Source: Pseudonocardiaceae bacterium | GTDB taxonomy: Bacteria > Actinomycetota > Actinomycetes > Mycobacteriales > Pseudonocardiaceae | Length of the DNA: 64,000 nucleotides | Assembly (NCBI GenBank): GCA_009379845.1 | Contig: WHSZ01000018.1 | Coordinates: 1 to 64,000 of the forward strand | Reading direction: 5' to 3' | Part shown: piece by piece, positions 49,684-58,660 of the stretch | How the letters are laid out: each line of letters starts with the position of its first letter | Numbering within the stretch: the stretch's first letter is position 1 | The notes under the pieces: model-generated | What the model was told of the DNA's origin: nothing | Database searches by the model: none | The model's input: the letters and a program-made list of their open reading frames with translations, nothing else | Position numbers and translations under genes: made by a program

Positions 49684-51079
49684 CTGCACGGCACGTCTGG
49701 AGCACGACTTCCTTGGCGAGCGGATGATTCCGGGCGACGTCTACTGGGGTGTGCACACCTCGCGGGCGCGGGACAACTTCCAGATCAGCGGCGTGCCTCT
49801 GCATCGACACCCCCAGCTAGTCGCCGCACTCGGTGCGGTGAAGCGGGCCGCTGCGCGCGCCAATCACGACCTGGGCCTGCTCGACAATGACGTGGCAGGG
49901 GCGATTGACCGAGCGTGCCAGGAGGTGCACGCCGGCAGGCTCGACCGACACTTTGTCGTCGATGTTATCCAGGGTGGCGCTGGCACCTCGACGAACATGA
50001 ATGCCAACGAGGTAATCGCGAATCGCGCCCTGGAATTCCTCGGTCTGGCGAAAGGTGACTACCACGTGGTCAACCCGAACGACCACGTGAACCGCAGCCA
50101 GAGCACCAACGACGCCTACCCAACCGCGGTGAGGCTGGCGTTGTCCGTCGAGCTTGCCCGACTGCGCGGTGCCGTCGAGAGGCTCGTCGCGGCTCTCAAC
50201 GCGAAGGCGGAGCGGTTCGCCACCATCCCGAAGATCGGCCGAACCCAGCTGCAGGATGCCGTCCCTATGACCGTAGGGCAGGAATTAGGTGCCTGGGCCG
50301 CGACGCTGCGCGAGGAGCTGGCACGCATCGACGACGTCCGCCAACTTCTCCACGAGGTGAACCTCGGCGGCACAGCCATCGGCACACGAATCGCGACGCA
50401 CTCTGGCTACCGCGAAGCCGCGATCCACCACCTCGCCGAACTCACCGGGCTGCCGGTTGTATCCGCGGTCGACCTCATCGAAGCGACCTCGGACGTGGGC
50501 TGCTTCGTCCAGGTATCCGCAACCTTGAAGCGTACGGCAATCAAAGTATCGAAGATCTGCAACGACCTGCGCCTGCTGTCGTCCGGTCCGCAGGCCGGAC
50601 TCGGTGAGCTGCGACTGCCGGCGCGCCAAGCCGGGTCGAGCATCATGCCGGGCAAGGTCAACCCGGTCATTCCGGAAAGCGTGAACCAGATTGCCTTCTC
50701 GGTCATCGGCAACGACGTCACCGTCACCCTCGCGGCCGAGGCGGGCCAGCTACAGCTCAACGCCTTCGAGCCAGTGATCGCCCACACGCTCCTGGAAGGC
50801 ATCGACTGGACGGCACGCGGCCTTGACATCCTGCGCACCCTTTGTGTCGAAGGCATCGAAGTCAACCGCGACCACCTCGCCCGAATCACAAGCAACAGCG
50901 TTGGCGTCGTCACCGCACTCACACCCCACATCGGATACGCCGCGGCGGCGATCATCGCGCGACGGGCGCTCGCCGGAGAAGGAACGATCCGCGAATTGGT
51001 GCTCAGCGGCGGATACCTCGCGGAGGAGCAACTCGACGAAGTACTCGTGGTGGAGAAGCTGACCGGCACCCACACCTAG
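49670..51079 (+). CDS. Aspartase/fumarase-superfamily lyase (aspartate ammonia-lyase-like)
   Basis: A 469-residue lyase: RLEHDFLGERMIPGDVYWGVHTSRARDNF, GGAGTSTNMNANEVIANRALE, VNRSQSTNDAYPTAVRLAL and the signature GSSIMPGKVNP (about residues 322-333). It should eliminate ammonia or another amine from a succinyl-type amino acid to give fumarate or a substituted fumarate. ATG 49670, seven bases after GGAGG, is preferred over ATG 49667. Last gene of the run; its placement after an amidohydrolase suggests deacylation followed by deamination. Confidence 0.92.
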   Translation: MARDDCTARLEHDFLGERMIPGDVYWGVHTSRARDNFQISGVPLHRHPQLVAALGAVKRAAARANHDLGLLDNDVAGAIDRACQEVHAGRLDRHFVVDVIQGGAGTSTNMNANEVIANRALEFLGLAKGDYHVVNPNDHVNRSQSTNDAYPTAVRLALSVELARLRGAVERLVAALNAKAERFATIPKIGRTQLQDAVPMTVGQELGAWAATLREELARIDDVRQLLHEVNLGGTAIGTRIATHSGYREAAIHHLAELTGLPVVSAVDLIEATSDVGCFVQVSATLKRTAIKVSKICNDLRLLSSGPQAGLGELRLPARQAGSSIMPGKVNPVIPESVNQIAFSVIGNDVTVTLAAEAGQLQLNAFEPVIAHTLLEGIDWTARGLDILRTLCVEGIEVNRDHLARITSNSVGVVTALTPHIGYAAAAIIARRALAGEGTIRELVLSGGYLAEEQLDEVLVVEKLTGTHT

Positions 51080-51121
51080 CTGATGACGAAAGTTGCCTCG
51101 AATCGCCCGCTGGTTCTTTGC

Positions 51122-52063
51122 TCAGGCCATGTTCAACGTCCAGGTCAACTCGCCGTCGACACCACGGTCGCGGAAGGTCGCGGCTACGTTGAGCAGACGT
51201 GGTGACAGCATCTCGATGTCGGGGGCGCACGGGCGAGGCACCGGAACCGACTCGACGGCGAGGTGCCACTCGCGCGGACTCACCCCGGCGTGGTGCGCCT
51301 CGTCCGCGACGCGCTCGACCTCCTCGAGGTAGGTCAGGTCGGCCTCACCCACCGCGATGGCCTCCTGCGGCGTGAGAATCGGTCCGTGACCCGGCACGAC
51401 CCAGCGCGGATCGAACCGTCCCACGGCGGCCAGCAGCCGCTCGGTCGAACGCCGCGCCTCGGTTAACGACCACCACACCATCGGGTGCTGTGACTTCATG
51501 AGATAGTCGCCCACCGCGAACAACCCCTCCTCCTCGATGAAGAGGCCGAGGCCGTCGAAGGCGTGACCACGCGCGCCGACCGTGCTGACGTGCAGATCAC
51601 CGACGGTGAAGCGCTCGTCGGGCCCAACCACTTGGTCGACGCGCAGGTTCGGGCGTAGGTCCAGCCCCCACTTGGCGCCCTCGACGGCCAGGTCTCGCGA
51701 GGCGGAGCCGTCGGCCAGCCGGGCAGCGCCTTCCGGGCTCATGACGACGTGCGCGTCCGGGAAGAAGCCGACGCTGCACACGTGGTCGATGTCCGCATGT
51801 GTGATCAGCAGGGTCGTCGTTGTGCCGCCGATCGAGTCGCGCACGGCCTCGATGTCGTGGCTGTTCCAACACGAGTCGATGACGACCGCGTGGTCGGGGC
51901 GCCGGATCGTGATGCAGTTGCACTGCCACACTGTGCTCTGCACATGCGTCACGGTGGGGCTCAGCTCGGTGCGCCGCCCTGGGGTCGTCGCTTTCGCCGT
52001 GAAGGTCGCGGTGCGTGCCTCGGCTGCGTTCGACTCAACCGGGCGCGTGGTCTGCGTCGTCAT
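51122..52063 (-). CDS. MBL-fold metallohydrolase
   Basis: A 313-residue metallo-beta-lactamase-fold protein. The metal motif is THADIDH (HxDxDH in place of HxHxDH, common in one MBL branch), followed by GARGHAFDGLGLFIEEEGLFAVGDYL and VVPGHGP. It has an N-terminal extension of about 45 residues without a signal. Possible roles are lactonase, glyoxalase-II-like thioesterase or arylsulfatase-like hydrolase. ATG 52063 is chosen. It is convergent with the aspartase-like gene and divergent from the N-carbamoylputrescine-amidase-like gene. Confidence 0.87.
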   Translation of the reverse strand: MTTQTTRPVESNAAEARTATFTAKATTPGRRTELSPTVTHVQSTVWQCNCITIRRPDHAVVIDSCWNSHDIEAVRDSIGGTTTTLLITHADIDHVCSVGFFPDAHVVMSPEGAARLADGSASRDLAVEGAKWGLDLRPNLRVDQVVGPDERFTVGDLHVSTVGARGHAFDGLGLFIEEEGLFAVGDYLMKSQHPMVWWSLTEARRSTERLLAAVGRFDPRWVVPGHGPILTPQEAIAVGEADLTYLEEVERVADEAHHAGVSPREWHLAVESVPVPRPCAPDIEMLSPRLLNVAATFRDRGVDGELTWTLNMA

Positions 52064-52213
52064 GTCTTCCGTTCCGGTCGCGCACGGAGTCGTACGCTTC
52101 CTGATCCGTGGTAGATGCCCCGTCACCAGGCAGCCGACCGCCATGTTACCTCGCGACGTCACGCTCGCCGTGTCCGTGACGCCCGAGGCGTGCCTGCGAT
52201 CTGCCGTAGACCA

Positions 52214-52229
52214 AGCTTGCGTGCAAGCT
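52214..52229. promoter_or_regulatory. Inverted repeat AGCTTGC-GT-GCAAGCT
   Basis: Perfect 7-base arms with a 2-base centre in the divergent region. It fits a LacI/GntR-type operator. The regulator is unknown. Confidence 0.4.
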
Positions 52230-52262
52230 CGGCCGGTGTAAAACGCCTACTGTTGATGCGCT

Positions 52263-52281
52263 GCATCGCATTCTTCGATGC
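52263..52281. promoter_or_regulatory. Inverted repeat GCATCG-n7-CGATGC
   Basis: Perfect 6-base arms, 103 bases upstream of the nitrilase-family start. It may be part of that gene's promoter control. Confidence 0.3.
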
Positions 52282-52383
52282 GGCGACTGGAGTGTGGTTT
52301 CGGTGCCACCGATTTCTGTTGTTGTCCAAGCCGTCGAGCTGCCAGGAGACTGTGGTCAGTGCCGTACATCCAGGAGGGTCCCC

Positions 52384-53241
52384 ATGACCTTGAGCGTTGC
52401 GCTGACACAGATGGCCTGCACCGATGGGCAGGACGAGAATCTCCGCCGTGCCGAGCGACTGATCCGCGCGGCGGCGGCCCGCGGCGCCGAGCTGGTGCTC
52501 CTCCAGGAGTTGTTCGCCGGTCCGTACTTCTGTCAGGAGAAGGATCCAGCCCACTTCGAGCTCGCCTGTGAGATTGACCGGTCGCCGGTGGTCGCGCGGA
52601 TGGAGTCGTTGGCCCGGGAGCTTGGCGTAGTGCTCCCCGTCAGCTTCTACGAGCGCACTCCTCATGGTCTGTTCAACTCCATCGCTGTCATCGACGCTGA
52701 CGGAAGCCGGCTCGGGGTTTACCGCAAGTCCCATGTGCCGAATGACCCCGGATACTTCGAGAAGTTCTATTTCGCCGACGGGGACACCGGCTTCCAGGTC
52801 TGGGATACCGCGATGGGCCGCCTCGGCGTGGGGATCTGCTGGGACCAGTGGTTTCCGGAGGCGGCTCGGGCGATGACCCTCCAGGGTGCCCAGGTTTTGC
52901 TCTACCCGACGGCGATTGGGAGGGATCCGCTGTATCCAGGTGGTAGCCCGATGGCGCAGTGGTTGCGTTGCATGCAAGGGCATGCTGCTGCCAACTTCAT
53001 GCCCGTGGTGGCGAGTAACCGGGTAGGTGAGGAGCGCACCCGTGACGGAGGGGCGCTCGAGTTCCTTGGCCGCTCCTTCGCCACCGACCACCACGGCGAG
53101 GTGCTTGTGCAGGCTGACGAGCGGGGTGAGGGTGTGTTTCTGGCCCGGCTCGACCTGGAGCAGGCAGACCGAGAACGTCGGATGTGGGGTCTTCTCGGTG
53201 ATCGGCGACCGGACCTGTACGGGGCGCTAACTGTCGGCTGA
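52384..53241 (+). CDS. aguB: N-carbamoylputrescine amidase-like nitrilase-superfamily hydrolase
   Basis: A 285-residue carbon-nitrogen hydrolase. The catalytic triad is visible: Glu42 (LLQELFAG), Lys115 (VYRKSHVP) and Cys152 (GICWDQWFPEAAR). This and RMWGLLGDRRPDLYGAL match N-carbamoylputrescine amidohydrolase, which gives putrescine, CO2 and NH3. Related N-carbamoyl-amine hydrolases look alike, so the symbol is provisional. ATG 52384, with GGAGGG upstream. No agmatine deiminase is beside it, so it may act on a different N-carbamoyl amine within the nearby amine pathway. Confidence 0.82.
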   Translation: MTLSVALTQMACTDGQDENLRRAERLIRAAAARGAELVLLQELFAGPYFCQEKDPAHFELACEIDRSPVVARMESLARELGVVLPVSFYERTPHGLFNSIAVIDADGSRLGVYRKSHVPNDPGYFEKFYFADGDTGFQVWDTAMGRLGVGICWDQWFPEAARAMTLQGAQVLLYPTAIGRDPLYPGGSPMAQWLRCMQGHAAANFMPVVASNRVGEERTRDGGALEFLGRSFATDHHGEVLVQADERGEGVFLARLDLEQADRERRMWGLLGDRRPDLYGALTVG

Positions 53242-53402
53242 GCTGCGACCACTCGTGCCCACCGGCCACGTGCGGCGGCGCCGGACGACGACTGGCCGCC
53301 GGTGAGAGCCCTGTTCACTCTCCCTGAATTGGTCATCGCGGTCCCGGGGGCTGGCAGCTGTTCTGAGAGCCAGATCCAGGACACTGCCAAGAGGGCGGGG
53401 AT

Positions 53403-53987
53403 TCACGTCTCGAATCCGCTCCATCGGGGTGTGTCCGAAACGTGTAAGCCCAGCTGGTCTAGTGCTCGAGCAGCGATCTGGTCGACGACCTGATCGATCG
53501 ACGTCGGCCGATTGTAGAAGGCCGGTACCGGGTTCACGATTGAGGCGCCTGCGCGCGACAGTTTGAGCATATTCTCAAGATGGATCTCACTGAGGGGAGA
53601 CTCCCGCGGAACAAGCACAAGGCGGCGTCGCTCCTTCAACGTGATGTCGGCGGCCCGAGTGATGAGATCGCCACCAAGTCCGATCGCTATCGCGGCAAGC
53701 GTGCGCATGGAGCACGGCGCGACGACCATCCCGCTCGTCAGAAACGAACCACTGGCGATGCAGGCCGAAAGATCGGTTGGCTTGTACACGGCGTGGGCAT
53801 ACGCCTCGACTTCGGGAACAGCGCAGTCGACCTCGTGCTGGATGGTGCGTCGGCCCCACGGCGATATCACCAAGTGGGACTCGACATCGAGGTCGCGCAG
53901 CCGCTCGAGAATACGAACTCCAATTGCCGCGCCCGACGCACCGGTGATCGCGACAACGATCCGTCGTATCTCCATCGTCATTGCCAT
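53403..53987 (-). CDS. ubiX: UbiX-family flavin prenyltransferase
   Basis: A 194-residue flavoprotein: IVVAITGASGAAIGVRILERL, VVAPCSMRTLAAIAIGLGGDLITRAADITLKERRRLVLVPRESPLSEIHLENMLKL, the family fingerprint. It makes the prenylated FMN cofactor used by UbiD decarboxylases by adding dimethylallyl phosphate to FMN. The gene ends the eight-gene minus-strand operon, 39 bases after ubiD, so it serves that UbiD-type enzyme. The C-terminus after QLGLHVSD is a few residues longer than usual. Confidence 0.93.
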   Translation of the reverse strand: MAMTMEIRRIVVAITGASGAAIGVRILERLRDLDVESHLVISPWGRRTIQHEVDCAVPEVEAYAHAVYKPTDLSACIASGSFLTSGMVVAPCSMRTLAAIAIGLGGDLITRAADITLKERRRLVLVPRESPLSEIHLENMLKLSRAGASIVNPVPAFYNRPTSIDQVVDQIAARALDQLGLHVSDTPRWSGFET

Positions 53988-54026
53988 GGCGACCTTCGGA
54001 ACTTCCTCGACACCCGTCCAACGAGG

Positions 54027-55433
54027 TCAACGCAACGGATTGGTGACATAGTCGGTCACGTCAATCTCAGCGTACGGTTCTGGGAGGATGTCCGCGGGTG
54101 TAGCCACATCTTCAGCAGCGGGCAAGGTGGCGTCGTAGCCAATTTTCGTAGTGAGCTTCCCCGTTGATTCGTCCCCGTCGTAGTAACCGCTCGGGTCTTC
54201 GGCATACCCGCGAACGCCGGGCACAAGAACGATGTCCCGATCAGCCTGGAAGCGTGTGGCCAGTGCCCACAGGACCTTCTTGGGATCAGTGATGTCAACG
54301 TCGTCGTTAACGATGACGGCGTGTTTGATGAACACGTCCGATGCCATTGCGATCATCAGCGCACGCTTCGAGTCTCCGTTGTGCCACTTGTCGATCGAGA
54401 TGACGCACACCATGCCTGCGCCGTCGACGGGGAGATGAGCAGCCGTTACGTCCGACACCTGCGATTGGAGCTTGGCGAGAAGACTCGCTTCCCTCCCCGG
54501 ATGCAGCCAGAGGTTGCGGTGTTCGGTATGCACCGGGTGAAGGTCCATATAGATCGGGTCCGAACGGTACGTGACCGCATCGATGCGGCACAGTGTGGCC
54601 CACGGGTCTGAACCGTAGTAGTAGGAGAACTCACCGTACGGCCCCTCTGCGGCCGTCTCGCCGGGCACTATGTGCCCTTCGAGAACGATCTCCGCCGACG
54701 GGGGGACCAGGAGGTCGTTCGACACGCACTCCACGAGATCGACTGTCGCTCCTGTCAACGCGCCGACAACGTCATACAGGTCGCGGGACATGGGGACCTT
54801 GGCCTGCGAGGCTAGGTAGACGGCGGGATCGGCGCCGATGATGATGGCGAAGGGGACGGGCTCTGCACGTTGCTTTCCCCGCGAAATGATACGGCCCAAG
54901 TCGTGTCCTGGATCCACGCTGACGGTTAGCGTGTCTTTCCCCTGCACCATCAGCCGGTAGATGCCGCCATTGAGCGCGCCAGTCGACGCGTCGCGGACAA
55001 CGAATACGCCTGAGTTGATGTACTTGCCGCCTTGCTCCGGCGCGTGCACTCCAACCGGCAGCGTTCCGAGATCGATCGAGGCGCTCTTGATGACCTTCTC
55101 CTGTACGGGGCCCTGTGCGCATTTGCGAGTGGCGCCGCGCTGATCGAGTCGGGAGGCGAACTCGGCGACCGTCTGCTGGGCCGTCGAATCTCGATCCATC
55201 CCGAGGGCCAAGGCGGTGCGTGCCTTAGTCCCAAACACGTTTATGACCACCGGCATGTCGTGTCCTTCCACGTTCTGGAAGAGCACGACCCGGTCGTCTA
55301 CGTTCTCGAGTTTCTTGACGACTGTGCCGAGTTCGAACTCGGTCTTGACTGATCGCTCGACAACTGCGATGCCCTCGTCCTCGGTCTGCCGGAGGAGGTC
55401 GAGGAATCCGCGGAGGCCTTGGGCGTCGTGCAT
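54027..55433 (-). CDS. UbiD-family prenyl-FMN-dependent decarboxylase
   Basis: A 468-residue reversible decarboxylase: GGKYINSGVFVVRDASTGALNGGIYRLMVQGKDTL near the cofactor site, EGHIVPGETAAEGPYGEFSYYYG (the E-x-P-[FY]-G-E-F signature) and LCRIDAVTYRSDPIYMDLHP. UbiD enzymes decarboxylate aromatic, heteroaromatic or alpha,beta-unsaturated acids. Paired with UbiX at its 3' side. The substrate would be an aromatic or unsaturated carboxylate made by the upstream amine oxidase and ALDH, for example a heteroaryl acid (inference). Start ATG 55433 is 17 bases after the amine oxidase stop. Confidence 0.93.
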   Translation of the reverse strand: MHDAQGLRGFLDLLRQTEDEGIAVVERSVKTEFELGTVVKKLENVDDRVVLFQNVEGHDMPVVINVFGTKARTALALGMDRDSTAQQTVAEFASRLDQRGATRKCAQGPVQEKVIKSASIDLGTLPVGVHAPEQGGKYINSGVFVVRDASTGALNGGIYRLMVQGKDTLTVSVDPGHDLGRIISRGKQRAEPVPFAIIIGADPAVYLASQAKVPMSRDLYDVVGALTGATVDLVECVSNDLLVPPSAEIVLEGHIVPGETAAEGPYGEFSYYYGSDPWATLCRIDAVTYRSDPIYMDLHPVHTEHRNLWLHPGREASLLAKLQSQVSDVTAAHLPVDGAGMVCVISIDKWHNGDSKRALMIAMASDVFIKHAVIVNDDVDITDPKKVLWALATRFQADRDIVLVPGVRGYAEDPSGYYDGDESTGKLTTKIGYDATLPAAEDVATPADILPEPYAEIDVTDYVTNPLR

Positions 55434-55450
55434 GGTGAGTTTTCTCCGAT

Positions 55451-56758
55451 CTAGGACTTCGCATCAGTTTCGAGTAGCGAGCGCGCACCTGCAAGTCCTG
55501 ACGCGATCGCGCCATCCATCCAGTTCAGTCCCGAGCTGACGTCAGCGCCGGCGAACGACAGGCCGGGTTGCGTTGCCGTTGAGATGTCCAGGTCTCTGGA
55601 CATCTCGTGTGGGCGACGGTAGGTCCAGGCGCCTTGGAAGTAGGGATCATGTGTCCATTCGTGGGTTCGTATGGATACGAGTGCGAGGTCCGGGTTCAGT
55701 TTCTTCAGTGCGGCTTCCACCGCTGCTTGGCTGGGGGCTTCGGGTGCGATGCGGGTGTAGGCGCCGAGTAGTTGCCCTCCCGGCACTTTGGTGAAGGTGA
55801 ACACTAGATTGAGTGCTTCGTCGGGTGGCATGATCGCCTGAAAGCCTGGCGCGTCTCCGGCGACGTGGATGATGAGCTTGTGCCCGCCCTTCGCGCCCCC
55901 GCTCTCCGCCAACGAGGCACGATGGGCCGCGCCGGCCAGCGGTGGCTCGAATTCGATGCTCTTCCACGTGTTGATCGGGGCAGCAAGGATGACATGGCGC
56001 GCTTGGATAATCTCTGCGGTACCGAGGGTGACCTGTGACTGCCCGGCCGCGTGCTCGATCTTCGTGACCGGTGCCGACATCAGGATCTCACCGCGGATAT
56101 CTCTTGATACGGCGTCAACCAGCTGAGTTGTGCCGCCGGCAATTCGGCCGCCCTCGAACATGCTCAAGAATGCCCGTGCGACCCCTCCGGCACACGACCA
56201 CCAGTGTGCGAACGTCCCAAGCCCGGCATCTTCATTGGTTTCTCCTGTCAGCGCGGGCAAGTAACTGTCCGCCCAGTCGCGTTCCCGATCTGTGAGTGTG
56301 AGCTGACCCAGACGGTCAGCTATCGACAGACCGTCGAGTGCTCCGAGCTCAGGCGAATGCGGGGTGGCACGTTGCGGATTAGGGAATGCGCTCTCAGTTC
56401 CCCCCAATAACTTGGTAAGTAGTCCCATGAGCACCGACTCGTCCTCGTCATATGGCACGGCACGGTACTGGCTTCCGTCCCGGACGAGTGCTACCTCGGG
56501 TCGTGGATCAGGTACGTACTCCAAACCGTACCGAGTCATCTCGGCCCAGAGATGCGGATGTGTCCAGTGCACCCAGGTAGCACCAAGCTCCACATCGTCG
56601 CGCCCGCCGTAAGATACCGTCATCATCCTTCCGCCCAAGCGAGATGACGCCTCACACAGGCAGACGTGCAGGCCTCGCTGACTGAGTTCCCGCGCCGCGA
56701 TGAGACCGGCGATACCGCCACCTACCACGACAACGTCACATGCCTTTGCCGGCCGCAT
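55451..56758 (-). CDS. FAD-dependent amine oxidase (MAO-like)
   Basis: A 435-residue flavin amine oxidase: N-terminal DVVVVGGGIAGLIAARELSQRGLHVCLCEASSRLGGRM, ELGATWVHW, and the tail FAGADVSSGLNWMDGAIASGLAG. It oxidises a primary amine to aldehyde, NH3 and H2O2. Sequence and length resemble putrescine oxidase and other bacterial monoamine oxidases. ATG 56758 overlaps the aldehyde dehydrogenase stop (TAATG); the aldehyde formed is the natural input of that dehydrogenase. Confidence 0.9.
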   Translation of the reverse strand: MRPAKACDVVVVGGGIAGLIAARELSQRGLHVCLCEASSRLGGRMMTVSYGGRDDVELGATWVHWTHPHLWAEMTRYGLEYVPDPRPEVALVRDGSQYRAVPYDEDESVLMGLLTKLLGGTESAFPNPQRATPHSPELGALDGLSIADRLGQLTLTDRERDWADSYLPALTGETNEDAGLGTFAHWWSCAGGVARAFLSMFEGGRIAGGTTQLVDAVSRDIRGEILMSAPVTKIEHAAGQSQVTLGTAEIIQARHVILAAPINTWKSIEFEPPLAGAAHRASLAESGGAKGGHKLIIHVAGDAPGFQAIMPPDEALNLVFTFTKVPGGQLLGAYTRIAPEAPSQAAVEAALKKLNPDLALVSIRTHEWTHDPYFQGAWTYRRPHEMSRDLDISTATQPGLSFAGADVSSGLNWMDGAIASGLAGARSLLETDAKS

Positions 56759-58230
56759 TAGCCCGCGCCCCCCGCGATGTTGAGCATGACGTGCTTGACC
56801 GTCGTGTAATCCTCGAGAGAGTACATTGACTGGTCCTTGGCACTGCCGGATTGCTTGAAACCACCGTGTGGCATTTCCATCGCCATGGGAAAATGGTCGT
56901 TGAGCCACACCGTGCCGAACTCCAACTCGGCCGCTGTGCGGAACAAGCGACCGGTATCACGGGACCAGACCGAAGAGGCCAGACCGTACTCGACCCCATT
57001 CGCCCAGCGAATCGCCTCTTCCTCGTCGCTGAACGGCTGAACCGTCACGACAGGACCGAAGACTTCTTGTTGGATGATCTCTGAGTCCTGGCCCGGATTC
57101 AACACGACCGTAGGGGTGACGAAGAAACCCCGATCGCCCAGATTTCGGCCACCGGTCAACAGCTCGGCACCAGCGGCCTGCGCACGTTCGACGAATCCGA
57201 GAACCCGGTCGCGATGGGTAGCCGAGATGACCGGACCCATCTCGACGTTGGGCACATCTGGTTCACCCACGACCAGGCTTTCCACGGTCGGGATGAAATC
57301 ATCGAGGAACGAATCGAGCTTGGGCTGAGCTACGAGCACGCGCGTTGCGGCCGTGCAGTCCTGGCCGGCGTTCCAGAAACTACCGACCTTCAGCGTGTGC
57401 GCGAGAAGGCCGAAGTCCGCGTCGTCATAGACGATCACAGGCGCCTTGCCGCCGAGTTCCAGGTGGAGCCTCTTGAGGTTCGAAGCACCGTTGCGCATGA
57501 GGGTTCGACCCGTTGACACGTCACCGATAAGGGAGATCAGCCGGACCCGTGGATGGCGTACCAGTGCGTCACCCGTGGGCTCTCCGGAGCCGGTAATGAC
57601 ATTGAGGACACCGGGCGGAAGGATTTCCGACGCGATCTCCGCCAGCTTGAGACTCGTCAGCGGGGTCATCTCAGACGGCTTGAGGACCGACGCATTACCT
57701 CCGGCGAGCGCCGGGGCGACCGCCAACGCCGCCATCAAGAACGGGTAGTTCCAAGGCGTAATGTGCCCGCACACCCCGACCGGGTCTCGCCGGATCATCG
57801 AGGTCTTTCCGGGCAGATACTCGCCGGCTGCCTTGCCTTCGAGTAGCCGCGCCGCACCACCGAAGAACCTGAAGGCATCGGCGCCGTGTGCCACCTCCTC
57901 ATGGACCGCGCCGACCGAGCGACCCGTGTTACGCGACTCGAGTTCGGCCAGTTCCTGAGCGTTGGCTTCGATCGCCTCGGCGAGCTCCAGCAGTCGGCGC
58001 GATCGCGCGAGCGGGGTCAGTGCCCGCCAGACGCGGTATCCATCTTCGGCTGCCTGGACGGCCTCGGAGACTCCTTCGCTGCCGGATTCCGGCACGTAGC
58101 CGATAATCTCACCGGTCGCCGAGCTGATGACCGGAAGGAGATCCGCGGAGCCAGCGCGCCATTTTCCACAGATGTGACTGTGGAAAACTGGTACGTCATG
58201 CGGTTCTGAAGCGAGCTCGGTGTCGGTCAC
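56758..58230 (-). CDS. NAD(P)+-dependent aldehyde dehydrogenase
   Basis: A 490-residue [53 protein letters not shown], catalytic Glu in LELGGK, catalytic Cys in NAGQDCTAA, tail [24 protein letters not shown]. It is of the aminobutyraldehyde/betaine-aldehyde type. GTG 58230 overlaps the cupin stop (GTGA), with GGAGGTGAG upstream. Together with the amine oxidase it converts an amine to a carboxylic acid. Confidence 0.94.
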   Translation of the reverse strand: MTDTELASEPHDVPVFHSHICGKWRAGSADLLPVISSATGEIIGYVPESGSEGVSEAVQAAEDGYRVWRALTPLARSRRLLELAEAIEANAQELAELESRNTGRSVGAVHEEVAHGADAFRFFGGAARLLEGKAAGEYLPGKTSMIRRDPVGVCGHITPWNYPFLMAALAVAPALAGGNASVLKPSEMTPLTSLKLAEIASEILPPGVLNVITGSGEPTGDALVRHPRVRLISLIGDVSTGRTLMRNGASNLKRLHLELGGKAPVIVYDDADFGLLAHTLKVGSFWNAGQDCTAATRVLVAQPKLDSFLDDFIPTVESLVVGEPDVPNVEMGPVISATHRDRVLGFVERAQAAGAELLTGGRNLGDRGFFVTPTVVLNPGQDSEIIQQEVFGPVVTVQPFSDEEEAIRWANGVEYGLASSVWSRDTGRLFRTAAELEFGTVWLNDHFPMAMEMPHGGFKQSGSAKDQSMYSLEDYTTVKHVMLNIAGGAG

Positions 58231-58592
58231 GACTCACCTCCGGCAATGAACATGATCGCCTTGAGTCTGGACGGGACCGTCCACACCGTTCTGGTGCCGC
58301 GTTCTACCGACACAATATCGCCAACATTTGCCGTGACTTTCTCCCCGGTATCAGCTAACTCCATCTGGAGGGTACCTTCGAGTACGTACAGTGATTCCGC
58401 GCCCGCGAACGTTACCGGGAAAGGATTCGGAAAATCGCCATCTCCGCATCGCCATATTCCGACACGCACATCTACGCCGTCGGTGCCATTCTCCCGGATC
58501 CAACAGACCTCACCTTCCGACCCGTTCGGTGTCTGGTAAGGAACGTACGCCTTCGCCTCGGTGTTTCCTTTTCGGATTGCCTTCCCGGCCAT
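58227..58592 (-). CDS. Cupin-domain protein (DUF861/EutQ-like)
   Basis: A 121-residue single-domain cupin: [42 protein letters not shown] shows the two cupin motifs. Metal ligands are poorly conserved (few His), so a sensor or structural role is possible. Small cupins of this kind occur in amine and ethanolamine catabolic operons. ATG 58592; it follows the APC permease gene by 68 bases. Confidence 0.87.
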   Translation of the reverse strand: MAGKAIRKGNTEAKAYVPYQTPNGSEGEVCWIRENGTDGVDVRVGIWRCGDGDFPNPFPVTFAGAESLYVLEGTLQMELADTGEKVTANVGDIVSVERGTRTVWTVPSRLKAIMFIAGGES

Positions 58593-58660
58593 TGCTGCTC
58601 CGTTTCCGATTAGGTGAGGTAAAGGTTCGCGGATGTCCTTGCCGGCGCCGACCACATTGG

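Larger units (their letters stand above)
52064..52383. other. Divergent intergenic region with two inverted repeats
   Basis: 320 bases between the MBL-fold and nitrilase-family genes. It contains two short perfect inverted repeats (listed separately). A weak minus-strand reading near 52160-52270 resembles a regulator tail (FTPAELARKLGL) but has no full gene. Otherwise nothing is seen. Confidence 0.4.

Noticed and set aside
52159..52271. Short minus-strand peptide ending in a regulator-like FTPAELARKLGL sequence
   Set aside because: Only about 35 residues, no ribosome site, no upstream domain; too weak to call a gene.
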